Source: Auricularia sp. M13
Taxonomy: Eukaryota; Basidiomycota; Agaricomycetes; Auriculariales; Auriculariaceae
NCBI GenBank assembly: GCA_037042915.1
Contig: CM073200.1
Location: 620,001-684,000, forward strand
Length of the DNA stretch: 64,000 bases
Direction of reading: 5' to 3'
Below the pieces are notes generated by a model. It worked only from the letters and a program-made list of their open reading frames with translations. It did no database searches and was not told the origin of the DNA. The translations under genes and the position numbers were made by a program. Position 1 is the stretch's first letter; each line of letters opens with the position of its first letter. Below are positions 23,101 through 34,634 of the stretch, piece after piece.

Positions 23101-24020
23101 TACGGATACGAGGAAGGTTGACATCAGCGCCAGGTTCTTGGTTTCAAGTGCATTTTCTGAAGTTGGTTCAACAGTCGCTGCTACGGGATCGCTGAGCCCA
23201 CGATGAGAACAGCAGTCTATATCCCAACGCAATATGGATCGGACCTTTCTCCCGTCAGGAGCGACCTATCAAATTTGCAGTCGGACGAGACCTTTATAAG
23301 GCGCAAGTCGGCCGGACACCGTTGTCCCAGCGAGAGTTCGACCAAGTCGCCGACGACGAGGTCCTCGGCAGGAATACTCTGTCGTTCCATATTGCGGATG
23401 GCAACGGCGTTCTCGGCCACAAGACCCTTAATCGATTTCATGATGCGAGATGCGTTCCAGTCCACGAGAGCATAGAATGTGGACGAAACGATGATTACGA
23501 GAAGCTGTACGTAGAACGTCAGTAATGGAGATGACAGTATGCGAATTGATGTACCAAGAGGACCGCGACACCCAGATTAAACACCGGAGGATGATCGCCT
23601 CCGAGCGGCCGATAGGATAGAATGGTGACGATGCATGCGAGCCACATGAGAGCATTGAATCTAACGAGGAATTTAGAGCGACTGACATAGCAGCTCACGG
23701 GTGAGCAGGCATACCCTCCAAATACATAATTGAGAGCCTTCTTCCAGTACTGAGTCGGCGCCGGGCTGATCTTGTTTTTGCCGTCAGCGGCAGCCTTGCG
23801 TGCAATCGCGGCGTCTTCAAGCCCGCGCTCGGGGTGCGTGGAGAACCTTGGGCGGGGATAGACTTAGAGCAAGAATAACGGCCGACCACAGCGAAACGGA
23901 CCGAGTCAACACATCTTGTGGGGAGAGCATATGGACGTCGATAGACCGAAGCGCCTGGTCCGGATCCGGACGCGCCTGCGGCGACGGCGAGGGTTTCTCC
24001 TCGTCGAGCCTCAGGGACAT
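20159..24020 (-). CDS. P2-type cation-transporting ATPase (Na+/K+-ATPase alpha-like), copy 2
   Basis: Inverted paralogue of the gene at 6125 with the same multi-exon structure. Read right to left: start [20 protein letters not shown] at 24020, [22 protein letters not shown] near 23245, TM4 motif [19 protein letters not shown] around 22700-22790, [13 protein letters not shown] near 22515-22550, [13 protein letters not shown] near 22090, [13 protein letters not shown] near 21760, [20 protein letters not shown] near 21310-21375, and terminal helices ending SFIAKIAW with the stop at 20159. All catalytic motifs are present and I see no frame break. It therefore looks functional, unlike the SFH5 relic beside it. 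Sequence differs from copy 1 mainly in the N-terminus and in the insert after the VTGD motif. Transported ion undecided: Na+, K+ or both. Confidence 0.9.
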
Positions 24021-25545
24021 CGTCCGGTAGCTAGTGACACGTTCTGAGTGAGCATAACTGGTGCGAAGTGCGAACGAGGACCAACCTAATCTGGAGGTCG
24101 GCATTGCGAGACGGGGAGACGCTGCGATGTCTGTGCGGGGGCGGCATCTCGAGTGACGGGACGTGGGAGACTTTCGAGAGGCCGCGGCGCGTTTATAACA
24201 GAGAATTGGGTCACAAACTGGTCACAGAGCAGTGCAACGCCTTATCATCGGAGTCGGGGAAAGTACCGCGTCCATCCGTATTCCAGGAATAACAACTTGA
24301 AGGGAGCGGCGCCGTTTGGGCCCAGGTGTTCCTGCTGCCGTGGTCCAAACATTTTTTCATCTTCCAAACGCATGCATAATGACACTGGGCAAGAAGGGAG
24401 AGTTGAAGCAAGCGGATAGCCAGAGGGACCTCGTGCAGCGATGCCGTGTCCGATGTCAAATGCGTGGACGCAGACCGGCAAACAGCATGGACAAGTCCTA
24501 TGATAGCCCGCAGTGATGGTAAAGTAAGCCGTCAGGGAAGAAATCCAGTTATCCAAGCAATAGAGCTCCATTGGATGACGCCACCAGTCCGGAGAGCTTT
24601 CCCGCCCTCCATGATCCATGGACTTCTGTTGCTGGGATAACATCGCCTGCGGTCACGGCGTCTAACTGCAAGTGGTGACGGCGCGATCCAGAAACATTGC
24701 CATCGCGGCGAGGTACCCGACCCAGACATTGAGACCGAGTGGTGGAAAAATACCGCCGCAGAGACGCTAAGGGGTGGCAGAGATAGCGATAGGACAGATG
24801 AGGCTAACATGCAGACCGCAGGCACAACATGGGGCATGGCAACAGCACAAGGACATGACCTTCATCACAAGAGCAAGAAAGGGCACAACCTACAGCCAAA
24901 GACAGATCGGGAAAGTCGTATAACTGGGATCTCGACGGCGGTCCATATACGTGCGAGATGGCGAGGACAAAGATGACTCGCCCAACCTTGCCTTGCCGTA
25001 CGCCGTCCAGCGGCCATAATAATTCGGTCACATTCGCGAAAGCACCGGGGCCTGCTTGAGAAAGGTATTGCGCATTTGTTTTGTGGTTCTTGCTTTGCCC
25101 ATCGTGCTTGGGGTATGGTGTAGGAAGTCCATCTGAAGCGGCTTCCGGCGACGAGAATAAAACCTGACCCGCACGCAGTCTAGACATTCGTGAAGCCAAT
25201 CTGGCACACGCAACGTCTAGGCAGCGCTGTGAGCGTAGGCAAGGGCGAGTGGAGCAATGAAGGTGGTCGGCAGATGTGGGCAAGGAGCAGAGATGCGGAG
25301 TTGGCCGACACGGCTGCGGCAAACTGGCAGTCAGGAGCTGGTCGGGAGCAAGTCGGGAGTGAGGCCGAGGACCACAACCTTTGCTGTGGAAATAATCGCA
25401 TGGCTAAAACAAGCTGAGAAAATATGACGCTTCATTTGGGGTACTCTATGGCCCTTGTCACTTACAGCATTTGATACAGTTATCGATACAAAGAGCGAAA
25501 ACGAGCAAACTAACACGAGCAAACGAAGAACACGTAGACTTTGGA
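24021..25545. other. 1.5 kb region upstream of ATPase copy 2
   Basis: Lies between the ATPase 2 start and the 3' end of the MYND gene. Frames up to 170 codons occur on the minus strand but have low-complexity composition and no family resemblance. A TATAAA on the minus strand at about 24192-24197 could serve ATPase 2. Nothing else is recognisable. Confidence 0.45.
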
Positions 25546-26690
25546 TCAGCTCGTACGCGGATAAAGCTTGAAGTACTCGACCATGACCTTCATGTCCTCG
25601 GGTTTGACGTCCATAGCCAGCTCGGAATTTTCAATCATGCGATAGACGATAATATTGCCAGCCCACAGGTGATGCGGGCGCCGTCCAATTGCGCGTGGGA
25701 TGGAGCGGTTGAGCGGCGAGCCGTCGTTGATAAAGTTGTCGCGCATGACAACGCGCAGACCGTCGGCACGACGCAGCGGCACAGTGCCCCTCACATCGCT
25801 CATACCCGCGAAGACGTCGCCGAGCAGTCGAACGCGCTCGATGACGTGAAAGCCAGGCTCAGCGTCGAACTCCCCATCCTGTTGCCCACCTTTGGACTCG
25901 ATTCGAACGAAGGGTTGCTTGGAAATGAACGCCTTTTCGCTCAGCGCGGGGTAGATGATGCACTGGAACTCGTCACGAGGCTTTTCAGGATCGAGCTCGT
26001 CCAAGTTGCGCTCCTGCTCGAAGGACGAGGAAAACAGCTGCATCAATCTCTGCAAATCTTCTCCCTCCGTTGGGTACCTCGCCCCGCGCCAGCGTTCCGC
26101 AACATACGTAGAAACGTCGTAGTCAGGCTTGACCAGAAAGTCGCGGCCTGGATGGAGGTAAAAGACAAGGACGCTGTTTCCGAAGCCTGGAGCAAGACCA
26201 TCTGGTTCTTCGGAAGACCGAGTGAGAAACTGAACTTTGGAATAGCGAGGGTTGGCCGAAGCGACATAGTTCCGCGGCTTTTTGTTGAAAGCAAGCACAA
26301 TACGCTGGTCCTGCGGAAAGCCCGCGGAAAAGGAAGACTCCACAATGTGGACTTCATCCTCTGGGCATTGCAGCATTTTGGCCAGACCGCGGATGTTCAG
26401 CGTGGCAAGAGACCCGGACGAGAGCGGTACGAAGGCGGGCGTTAGCGCCTCCTTGTTCCAACCAACTTTCGAGGATATGTGGAGTCCCATTTGGAATGGT
26501 TCAACACAGTAAGGTTTGTGTTTAGGCCAATGCTACGGAGATCACATTAATTGTGGGTGCTACAATCGTCCAAACGACTCACCTCTTTCTGGTGCTCTGC
26601 ATTGCAATAATGAACGAGTTTGCACACACTGCAGCGCAGCTGATTGTCTCCAGAACTCTGGCACTGCGCACATGTGTGCGGTGTAGACAT
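25546..26690 (-). CDS. MYND zinc-finger protein, copy 1
   Basis: Two exons (26690-26583 and 26532-25546) give 364 residues. Exon 1 carries most of a MYND finger: CAQC, then LRCSVCKLVHYCNAEHQKE. The 50-base intron splits it, and exon 2 completes it with HWPKHKPYC, so all seven Cys and the His ligands are present. Directly after comes VEPFQMGLHIS and a domain of about 310 residues with no name I can give. It contains ALTPAFVPLSSGSLATLNIR, VLVFYLHPGRDFLVKPDYDV and INDGSPLNRSIPRAIGRR. MYND fingers bind Pro-rich peptides in partner proteins, so a scaffolding role is likely. The start gives the shortest protein containing a whole finger. It is paralogous to the gene at 31127. Confidence 0.8.
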
Positions 26691-27012
26691 CTTGCGGCGA
26701 TAGTCAACGTCCAGGAGCTGCCGGTCACTCTGGGCGGAGGAGAGTTTGAAATGTCGGACTTCAAACCGTGTCGAGCACTAACCCACACGAACCCTTCGCA
26801 AGATCGCAACGCTACAGTATATTGGACCGGCGCCGCCGGACATCCTGCAATCAATAAATGAGTGGAAGTATCCAACAACAGGGCTTCAACAGGGATCTAG
26901 CAATATTCACGATGCAAACCATCCATCACATAGGCGAAAGGCAAACGAGAGCGGCAACAGCGGGCAACAAATACAGTTCTTACATCCAAACCAGAGGGAA
27001 ACGCGACTTTCA
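26691..27012. other. Intergenic region between MYND gene 1 and ELMO gene
   Basis: About 320 bases holding the 5' region of the MYND gene and the 3' end of the ELMO gene. I see no gene here. Confidence 0.5.
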
Positions 27013-30000
27013 TCAACCCGGAGGCGCGTCAGCGAAGAAGAAATCGCATGTCGGCGGCGGCAGGCCTGGGTCGAGCGCAGACGGTATGTCGACCTTCTCG
27101 CCAGACAAGGCTGCAAAACGCACTCAGCATTTGGCATGCAGGACCCGGAGAAATGTTAGGAGGAACTCACAAAGCAGCTTGACCTTGAGCCCAATCTCAG
27201 TCAGCGCATTGACGAACGCCGCCGTTTCCTGCGTCGCGACATGCCCGCCGTCTTTGCGTAGCATGTTCAGCCCGTCTGTCCAGTCGGCCCATGTGCTCTG
27301 GTCCAGCGCAATTTGGTCCGCAAGCGGCTCCTCGCGCGTCGAGATGAGCGAGAAGCTCGTGTCGACCACCTTAGGCACGGCGGAGGGCGGCAGGTCGATG
27401 CTCTCGCGCATGAGCGTCGGCGGCGCGAAGCACGTACCCACCGACACCTCACCGATCTGCGCAATTTCAATCCGTTCGGGCAGGTCCTCCAGCCCGTTCT
27501 TCACGGAGAACTTGACGGCGCTGTCCACGTAGTGGAGGTACTTCAGCCCATTGTCCTGGGAAAATAGTTAGCCTCAGCGCGATGAACATCGGTGATACAC
27601 TCACAAGACGCATAAAGCGCCATGGGCGAGCGGGACGCTTGACAGCGTCGCGTGGGCCAGGAGCGTTCAACGGGATACCGTTGATGAACCAAGCACCTTG
27701 CATGAGGCATTGAATGCGCTGCTGCCGCACGAACTGATACGACTCCTTGAAGAGCTTCTCGCGCATGTTCCTGCATGCCAAACTCAGTCTTCGGAGCACC
27801 GACAAATCGGGACACATACCTCACAGGGGCCTTGCTCATGATCTCGTCGTCCTTCTCGAGCTCCTTCATCTGGCGATCGCGCACGGCACGGTAGTCGCTC
27901 TCCTGGAACGCGCGCTCGACCTCGTGCCAGGGACGTTCGTTCTCGTTCTGCAGCGCAACCTTGACTCTGCAACCCAATCAGAACATGGTGACCTGTCCGC
28001 GACGTGGAGTACTTACTGGCTACGCAAAAGTGTGACGACACGCGGGAAGTCGGCGACAGTCGCACCGCTCTCGCTCCACATCCTGAGCAAAACGTTAGCG
28101 TCAGGCGAATATCCGCATGAGCGAATGTGAGGTACCTGAGGAAGAACCGCAGAGCCAAGATGTGAACCTTAGCGAAGTTGAGGAAGAACGGCTGGAAGGT
28201 CGTGGACGTAGAGTCTGGAGGTTAGATCGTGAGCAAAATGTTCAGAAGTACTGAACTCAGAACATACATCCTAACCCGAAGATGGACCAATGGTCGGCTA
28301 GAACTTCAACGACCTCGTTCGAGGCGCGTGCGACGGCACATCTCCGCTCGGGCGGACGGTTGACCTGCTCGAGCACGACCTTGGCGAAGTAGTCCGGGTC
28401 ATCTTGCACGAAGGTTTTCTATACCATAAAATCAACAATGCATCGGTACTTTCTTATAGCATCACTGACCAGACTATCCAGCCCAAGGACGCCAACGCGG
28501 TCAAACTCGGCGCGCAAATCCTCGGTCGAGAACCCAAGCCGCCGCCACTTGAGAACGTCGCGCGTGCCCCTCGCAGAGCCGTTCTGCATATGCACGACGG
28601 CGACCTCCTCCTGGAGCTTGCCCGACGCCCAGATGAACGCGAGCGCGCCTGCATGGCGCTGGTTCCCGTGCGGGTCGACAGGGGTCGTCTTGCGGCGGTA
28701 CGCGACGCGAATCAGGTTCCCCTGGAAGTCCAGAATGGAGGACGACACGTCCTCGATGCCGCTCGTCATGAGCGCCAGCACGGCCTTGCGGATGTTCAGC
28801 CGCTCGAGCTCGTTGGTCAGCTGCTCCCAGCGCGCCTCGGTGACGTGTGAGAGCAGCGAGTTGACGAGCATCATGCTGTTCAGCTTCATCACCGAGTCGC
28901 CGCTGCCCAGCCGCGCGACGACGATCTCGAGCATGCCCGGTGCCTTCTGCATCTCGTCGTACACCCGGTCGAAGCCGTACTGGAATACCGTGTTGCTTGT
29001 GGCGTTCGCGTGCTGGGCCTTCTGAGAGGACGATGCGCCGCCTGCTGTGGGCGCCGAGCGCGGGTCCGCCTCGACAAAACGGCGCAGAATCGCCGTTGCA
29101 GGGCGGCAGACGTTGATCAGGCTTTGAGGCGAGGCGAGAATCTGCACAATCTAGAATATGGAAAAATGTCAGCTTTAGTGTTATTCAATAGGCAAGGTTA
29201 CTGACACGGAAGATGAAGGCATTTCCCAGGTTCTCCCAGCCATAGTCGTTGTCCATCAAGTTCTGCATTGCCGTCAACGCGTACTATTTAGGATTTGATT
29301 CAGCAATTGAGACAGCGCAAAATGGGACATGATTTCATACCGCCAGGGTGTTTCCCGTGTTGTTTTCAATGATCCATATCAAATCCTGTAGACCCCTAAT
29401 GTCCAGAAAATGGTCCAGGAATTCGGTTTCCTGCATGTTTAATGAGGATAGAGGACATAGGGTTATGAAGCAGAAGCCCCGTACCCGAATGAACTTGGCC
29501 AGCGAAAACAACGCAAGTCGTTGCGTTTTCTCATCCCGCAACTTCTCGATAATTTCAGCCGCCTCAATCTCTGGAGCGCTCACAAGCCTGAAAGCAAATG
29601 AGCGGCCAAATTGGAATGGGGCATATGGACGCACTTGAGTTTTGCTTTCGTCTTGATCATCTTGCGCAAGTTGTCGTTGGTGACGAGAACGTCATTCTCG
29701 TCGCGCAGCGCGTACAGCTTGGGTGGTTCGGGGATGTTCAAGTTTATGCACAACGTTCGTATGACGTGGCTGACGGACTGCAAGACGGTTAGATGAGAAC
29801 GAGAGTCATGAGCTTGGACTTGCCAGCGTTGCATCGATTTTGGCACGAATCTATGAGCAAGTCAGTCGATGTACTTCAAAGACAAGTCCAACGCAATGCC
29901 AAGGTATGTAAATTTCCGCACCTGCTGGCCATCCTTTGTAACGATGGTGTTAGTGGGCACCAGACCAGACTTTGGCCGCGCGGTGCGCATCGTCGTCGCT

Positions 30001-30053
30001 GTCTTGGTGGTAACCACCGAAGCGCGGTTGTTCAGCTGGCCGTGGGAGGACAT
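27013..30053 (-). CDS. ELMO/CED-12-like protein (ARM, ELMO and PH-like regions)
   Basis: Gene of about ten exons. From the start at 30053: a basic Thr-rich N-terminus, a Ras-binding/armadillo region (VSHVIRTLCINLNIPEPPKLYALRDEND, then FLDIRGLQDLIWIIENN and SLINVCRPATAILRRFVEADP), and the ELMO core (KWRRLGFSTEDLRAEFDRVG, VLGLDSLKTFVQDDPDYFAK). It continues with a helical region (EVERAFQESDYRAVRDRQMK) and a PH-like domain with C-terminal helix (LMQGAWFINGIPLN, WRFMRLDNGLKYLHYVD, WADWTDGLNMLRKDG). The last exon ends near a Pro-rich PSALDPGLPPP. ELMO proteins team with DOCK-family exchange factors to activate Rac at the cell cortex. The Pro-rich tail is where animal ELMO contacts the DOCK SH3 domain. 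No DOCK gene is in the window. Confidence 0.88.
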
Positions 30054-30155
30054 TATGAGCGAAAGACTGCATGTACCGATGTCAGCGTTGCGAGCTCAAG
30101 CAAAGGTACCGGGTAATTCAGATAAAAGCGATGAAATAGCAGCTTTGCGCTCAGA

Positions 30156-30197
30156 GAGCACTCAGACTGACGTGCAAATGTCGAAAAGGTATCATCA
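30156..30197 (+). repeat. Direct repeat, copy 1 of 2 (contains TGACGT)
   Basis: The block starting GAGCACTCAGACTGACGTGC and ending in GGTATCATCA occurs again at 30389-30428 with only small changes, spaced about 230 bases apart. Each copy contains TGACGT, the CRE/bZIP half-site. Either a local duplication or a doubled regulatory element. Confidence 0.6.
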
Positions 30198-30388
30198 CAA
30201 TGGTGCACAACTGGATCCCAACTCACCAGCTAGGGCTGTTCTACTGGCAATGAGCGTTTGCCAGCCGGATTACAATTACAGTGAGTCTGGTGAAGGAGGT
30301 CAGCGATGCTGCGTGCATAGCAGAATTAAGCAGGTTGAAAATCAGAGAAAAAGCGAATAACTCTCAGCTTTTACGCTCGCGCAAACGC

Positions 30389-30428
30389 GAGCACTCAGAC
30401 TGACGTGCAAATGAAAAGGGTATCATCA
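30389..30428 (+). repeat. Direct repeat, copy 2 of 2 (contains TGACGT)
   Basis: Second copy of the block at 30156, same orientation, three bases shorter in the middle. It lies about 335 bases from the ELMO start and about 700 from the MYND 2 start. Confidence 0.6.
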
Positions 30429-31126
30429 TAGAAAACGGCTGAAAGGCAAGGACAACGTACAGTCAACTGGGAGGTGCACAGTCGTAACTGTACAGTTTCA
30501 ACTCGGATGCATAAGCGTAAAGTGGGTAGTTGCGCACCGTGGAAGGCGTGCACGAGCCTAGAGCAAGTAGCGGGAGGAGGTGATGGTCGGGAAGGTCGAC
30601 GCGCGCGGAGTTGTCCCTCGCTCCGACACTTTGCTTCTCAGCTGACAACAGCCCCTCTAAGGATTTCGCAGTACCATTTCAGCAGCCGTTGCTTCCTGCT
30701 TTGCAGTCATATATTGCCCAACCGATGCCCAGGCCTCTAGTCGCAAATTTATTCTCACTATATCTGCTTGCAACCACGGAACTGAGGGCCTTGTTGGCGA
30801 CGATCTGTCAGGTTGATGCTGGGCGCTCCGCAACTTTCAATTGGGCTGGGATTTCAAGGGAATCAGCTTGCATCAATTCCCGAACGATCTCACTGTTTTT
30901 CAGATGACACCTGGTAGAAGACGCTGTGGACGTGGCTGCTGAACACAGTCTGCTAAGATCGTAATTCAGCACCGAAACTTACAGTAATTCAACAACTTTT
31001 TTGCTTTGGCTGGGAGCAATATACGGTATGGCACCATCTATTGCTTGCGAACATCTGCTCTTGACCTATCCATACCTCAACGATATGAACACAATCGTCG
31101 ACTATCTAACCAACGCAACGCGCACG

Positions 31127-32327
31127 ATGTCGCTTCAATCCCCGGACAACACAGCCCCGGTAGCCCAGCCTCAGCCTCAGCAGCCTGAAAATACGGCTCC
31201 CGCCTCGTGTGCGTCGTGTGGGAAGCAGGGGGTATCACTGCGCTGCGGCGTCTGTAAGCTCGTCGTTTACTGTGATAAAGCACATCAAAAGGCCGTAAGT
31301 CACAGTCGTACTCTCAAGGACGCACGACTAATGGATCATGCAGCATTGGGCGCGACACAAGCCGTTCTGCGTCGCCCCGTTCCAAATGGGAGTGCACGTA
31401 TCCGCGTTTCGCGGTATGGAAGTCCTCACGCCGGCCTTCATACCGCAATCCGCTGCGAGCAATGCGGGCCTTGCTGCCATCGCCAGCCGTCGTGTTCTGG
31501 CAGACATGCTGCACACCACCCCAGAAGCACTACATGTCAAACATGCCGCTTTATCCGACATTTGCTCCGCTGTTGGCCGTCCGCGCGTAGCCCTCGTCTT
31601 CGACCGCAAGCCGGACACAGGTTGGCGTGGGCCTGAACATGCCATAGCCGTGTCCTCGGATTGTTCACGGTTGATCTCGCCGGACAGCGGTATATCCATA
31701 GTCGGCGGGCAACACCGCGTCCTCGTATTCTATCTGGATCCAGGACGCGACCTCCTGGTTGCGCCTGACTATCGCGCGCTCATCGCTACTACCATGATGT
31801 GGGCGAGCCTAGGATCACCCACAGAAGGTCCCGACGTTGGAAAGCTGTTTGAGCTTCACGACCAGGCGCTTTCTCGACAGGAACGTGGACCCGACCGTGA
31901 AGACTGTGCGCGCGAGTTTTTCGATTGTATCGTCTTTCCTGCTCTGCAGGACAAGCCGTTCATTACAAAGCTCCCTATGCGCCGTATGGTGAACGATGAG
32001 GATGGATACGGCAGCGACTTCCACATTTTCGAGACGGTTCGAGTTCTCGGCGAAAGCCCAAGAGAGTACGTGTACGTGCCTTGGGGTGCCGCCTCATACA
32101 GCTCTGGATACCGGCTCTGCGCCGTGATACGCGCTGTGAGCCTCTACGATGGATCTCCCCTTAACCGATCTATACAGAGTGTTACAAACGGACGAGCCAC
32201 ACTACCATGGTCTGGCAACATGATCGTCGCTGGCCAGGTCAAAGGTACTGAACTGGCCAGAGACGTCACAAACGAGGATCTGGACGCAATGGTCGACTAT
32301 CTCAGGAGATATGGCACGGGTTCGTAG
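31127..32327 (+). CDS. MYND zinc-finger protein, copy 2
   Basis: Two exons (31127-31294 and 31344-32327) give 383 residues. A Pro/Gln-rich leader (APVAQPQPQQPENTAP) precedes a full MYND finger: CASC, LRCGVCKLVVYCDKAHQKA, an intron at the same place as in copy 1, then HWARHKPFC. The following VAPFQMGVHVS and the large domain match copy 1: TPAFIPQSAAS, VLVFYLDPGRDLLVAPDYR, FFDCIVFPALQDKPFITKLP, LYDGSPLNRSIQS, VDYLRRYG. An earlier in-frame ATG at 31085 would add 14 residues. It is transcribed away from the ELMO gene, as copy 1 lies on that gene's other side. Role unknown; a protein-protein adaptor is the usual MYND function. Confidence 0.8.
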
Positions 32328-32619
32328 TCGTATCGATCGCATCTGCGACCAATCTCGCATCCCATCGCTGTATAGTAGGATCGAACGTTTCCGATTGCTG
32401 GCTCCCCAAATGCATCTGTTCACTACCTTCTAGCATTGCACACCGCACCGGCAGGATAACTTCAGCAGTACCGCTGCAATCTATTCATCCATCCACTAAG
32501 CTACATTGGCTAGTAAGTAAAAGATCGTAATTCTACACCGGTGCGCGCGTTTTTACCGCACCGTTTTTACAGTGAGTATCTGAGAAGAATCAAGTCCAAC
32601 GTCAAGGGAACTTGCCGCA

Positions 32620-34414
32620 TCAGTGTCCACTAGAGCTCGCCTTCTCCGAGGCATGTACAACAGCCTGATGGCCCGCAAGGTGGCCGGCGTCCGAGTTCGT
32701 ATTCTTGCGCCACGAGTCGTACGTGGGCGGCACCTCGCCCTCGCCGACAGACCCGAGCGTCGTGCTGCTCATGGCCGCGTGCGGCAGCAGGTGCAGGCGC
32801 GGCGCGGGTCTGCGCCCACTAGGGACGCGCTGGATGGGAGGAGCCTCGAGCTCGTCGTGCTCAGAGCGCGCGGTGTGCCCACCGGTGGCGACGGTTCGGA
32901 ATGACGGCGGCGCGGGCGACGGCAGGACAGTTGCGTCCAGCGGGTGCGCGAAGGGGTTGGCATAACCACCGTGCGACAAGTAGGCAGACTTCTCCGCCGT
33001 GGGCGTTGCGAGCGGCGACGCCGCCAGCAGCCCGCGCGCACTGGCCGTGTCTGCATCGCTGACATCCGCCGAGTAGCCTGAGTGCGTGCGCTGCAGACCA
33101 TTAGCGCCAGCACCGAAGCCAGAGCTGGGGTCGGCGGCGCCTCCGCGCGGGCGCATGACGAACGGCTCGGTCTCGTAGATGCGCGGCAGGTTCTCGTGCG
33201 GCGCCTGCCCGCGCACGCTGTCGACACCCAGCGAGCCGACCATGCTCGGCGGACGAGACGCCAGGAGGTCGCCGCGCGAGCGCATGCTGTCGATCGACGA
33301 ATTTGCAGCACGTGCGTTGCGCTTGCGTGAGCGGAGGAAGAAGAAGGCGCCGAGCAGGATGAGCAGCACGCCGCCGAGGACGCCGATGACGACGCCAGCA
33401 ATGGGGACGTGGTGTTTGGAGGAACCACCTGCGCCGTCCGATTGCCTACAACATAGTGAGCGCGCGGGGGTTTGAAGGTGGGAACATTGCTTACTGTGAC
33501 GCGTCGTTGGGGTCCGTGGAATGCGAGTTGTCTGAATCAGTGCCACTAGAAGACTGGCTCCCGCCGCTCGAATCCGACCCGTCCAAATGCGAGTCAGAGC
33601 CGGAATCCGAACCAGAGCCAGAATTCGAACCAGAATTCGAGCCAGAATTCGGGCTAGAGGTGTTGGAAGGGCTGGTGCGGTCACTGGTCGGTGATGCGGC
33701 CGCGACTTGACCAGCAGCGGCACCACTCGTCGTGCTGGGCGAATTGTCGTTGATGCAGCTGTCGCTGCCCCCACCGAGCGAAAAGAGGTCTGACGAGCCG
33801 CCAGTTCCGCGTCCCTGTGAGTCGCCAGCAACAATCATCATCTGAGTGCCGCTCTTGACGTTGGGCGTCCAGTCGAATCCGGTGCCGCTGGATGGTGCGC
33901 CCATGTCGAATGTGTCGCCGCCGGGGATGATGCCCCAAATAGACACTGGACTTTGGGCTGAGGCGTCCCAACTGATACGAGTAGGACTGCACTGCGACGG
34001 CGAGGTATCGTCCATGTAGAGCACCCATTTGGCCTGCGTGGGGCCTGTGAGACAATTGTCTGGGCCGTCACCAACGGTGAGGACGTCGGAGGTGCCTCCA
34101 GCGCCGACACCAGACTTGTCGGAGAGCGAGGCTACGAACTTCGAGCCTTTCGGGAATTTGAGAGTGAGTGAGGCCGACGATCCGTCCTCGATCTTCTGGT
34201 CGACAATCGTCCGAATTTCGGGGGTGACGTGCCCGACGGGCACCAGCAACAGCTCGTATGGCGGCTCTCCGCCGTCCCAGAAAGCCGTAAAATTGCCGCA
34301 CTGAGTCGGTGCGGCGTTGATGGAGAATTTGTAGGCACGAACGAGCGCAGGGAGCGTGAGTCCGAGAGAAAGCAAAAGTCGTAAATGCGAGGTATGGTCG
34401 TGGGTCATCATCAT
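32620..34414 (-). CDS. Single-pass cell-surface mucin-like protein (Mid2/Wsc-sensor architecture)
   Basis: Two exons (34414-33495 and 33445-32620; 49-base intron) give 581 residues. The N-terminal signal peptide (LRLLLSLGLTLPALVRAY) leads to an ectodomain with two similar halves: QCGNFTAFWDGGEPPYELLLVP and QCSPTRISWDASAQSPVSIW, each ending near a Cys. A Ser/Asn/Gly/Asp-rich stalk with short tandem repeats (33596-33660) follows, then a single hydrophobic helix (VPIAGVVIGVLGGVLLILLG, continuing AFFFL) stopped by RSRKRN. The cytoplasmic tail of about 240 residues is rich in Ser, Pro and Arg with possible phosphorylation sites. This layout is common in basidiomycetes and recalls wall-stress sensors, but no ligand can be named. 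The start is chosen at the signal peptide; the frame is open further upstream, to about 34738. Confidence 0.8.
33596..33660 (-). repeat. Short tandem repeat in the Ser-rich stalk
   Basis: About five imperfect 12-base units of the GAACCAGAATTC type, coding on the minus strand for alternating Ser, Asn/Asp and Gly. Such arrays change length easily and would vary the stalk between strains. Confidence 0.7.
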
Positions 34415-34634
34415 GTCGTTTCTGAGGAGCGCACCCAGAGGCGTGCGGTACAAGTACCCTGCGACAAAGGTGGAGCCGCATCCGTGTGGCCCGCTCCAAG
34501 TGACGTACCCGGTGAGTCTGGCATTTGCCGTTTCAGGCCAGGCACTCGCGGCTTCTTTCCGACCATCAACAGGCATGCACAAAAGACAAAATTTGCAAGT
34601 TACTGTACATACTTTAAATCGTACCTTAGTACGA

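Larger units (their letters stand above)
30054..31126. other. Divergent intergenic region between ELMO and MYND gene 2
   Basis: About 1.07 kb that should contain both promoters. It holds a duplicated 40-base block described separately. No convincing coding frame; short frames around 30460-30900 have no family features. Confidence 0.55.

Noticed and set aside
24532-25322. Minus-strand frames of 100-170 codons in the gap after ATPase 2
   Set aside because: Low-complexity Cys/Ser/Pro-rich products with no splice-supported extension and no family motif.
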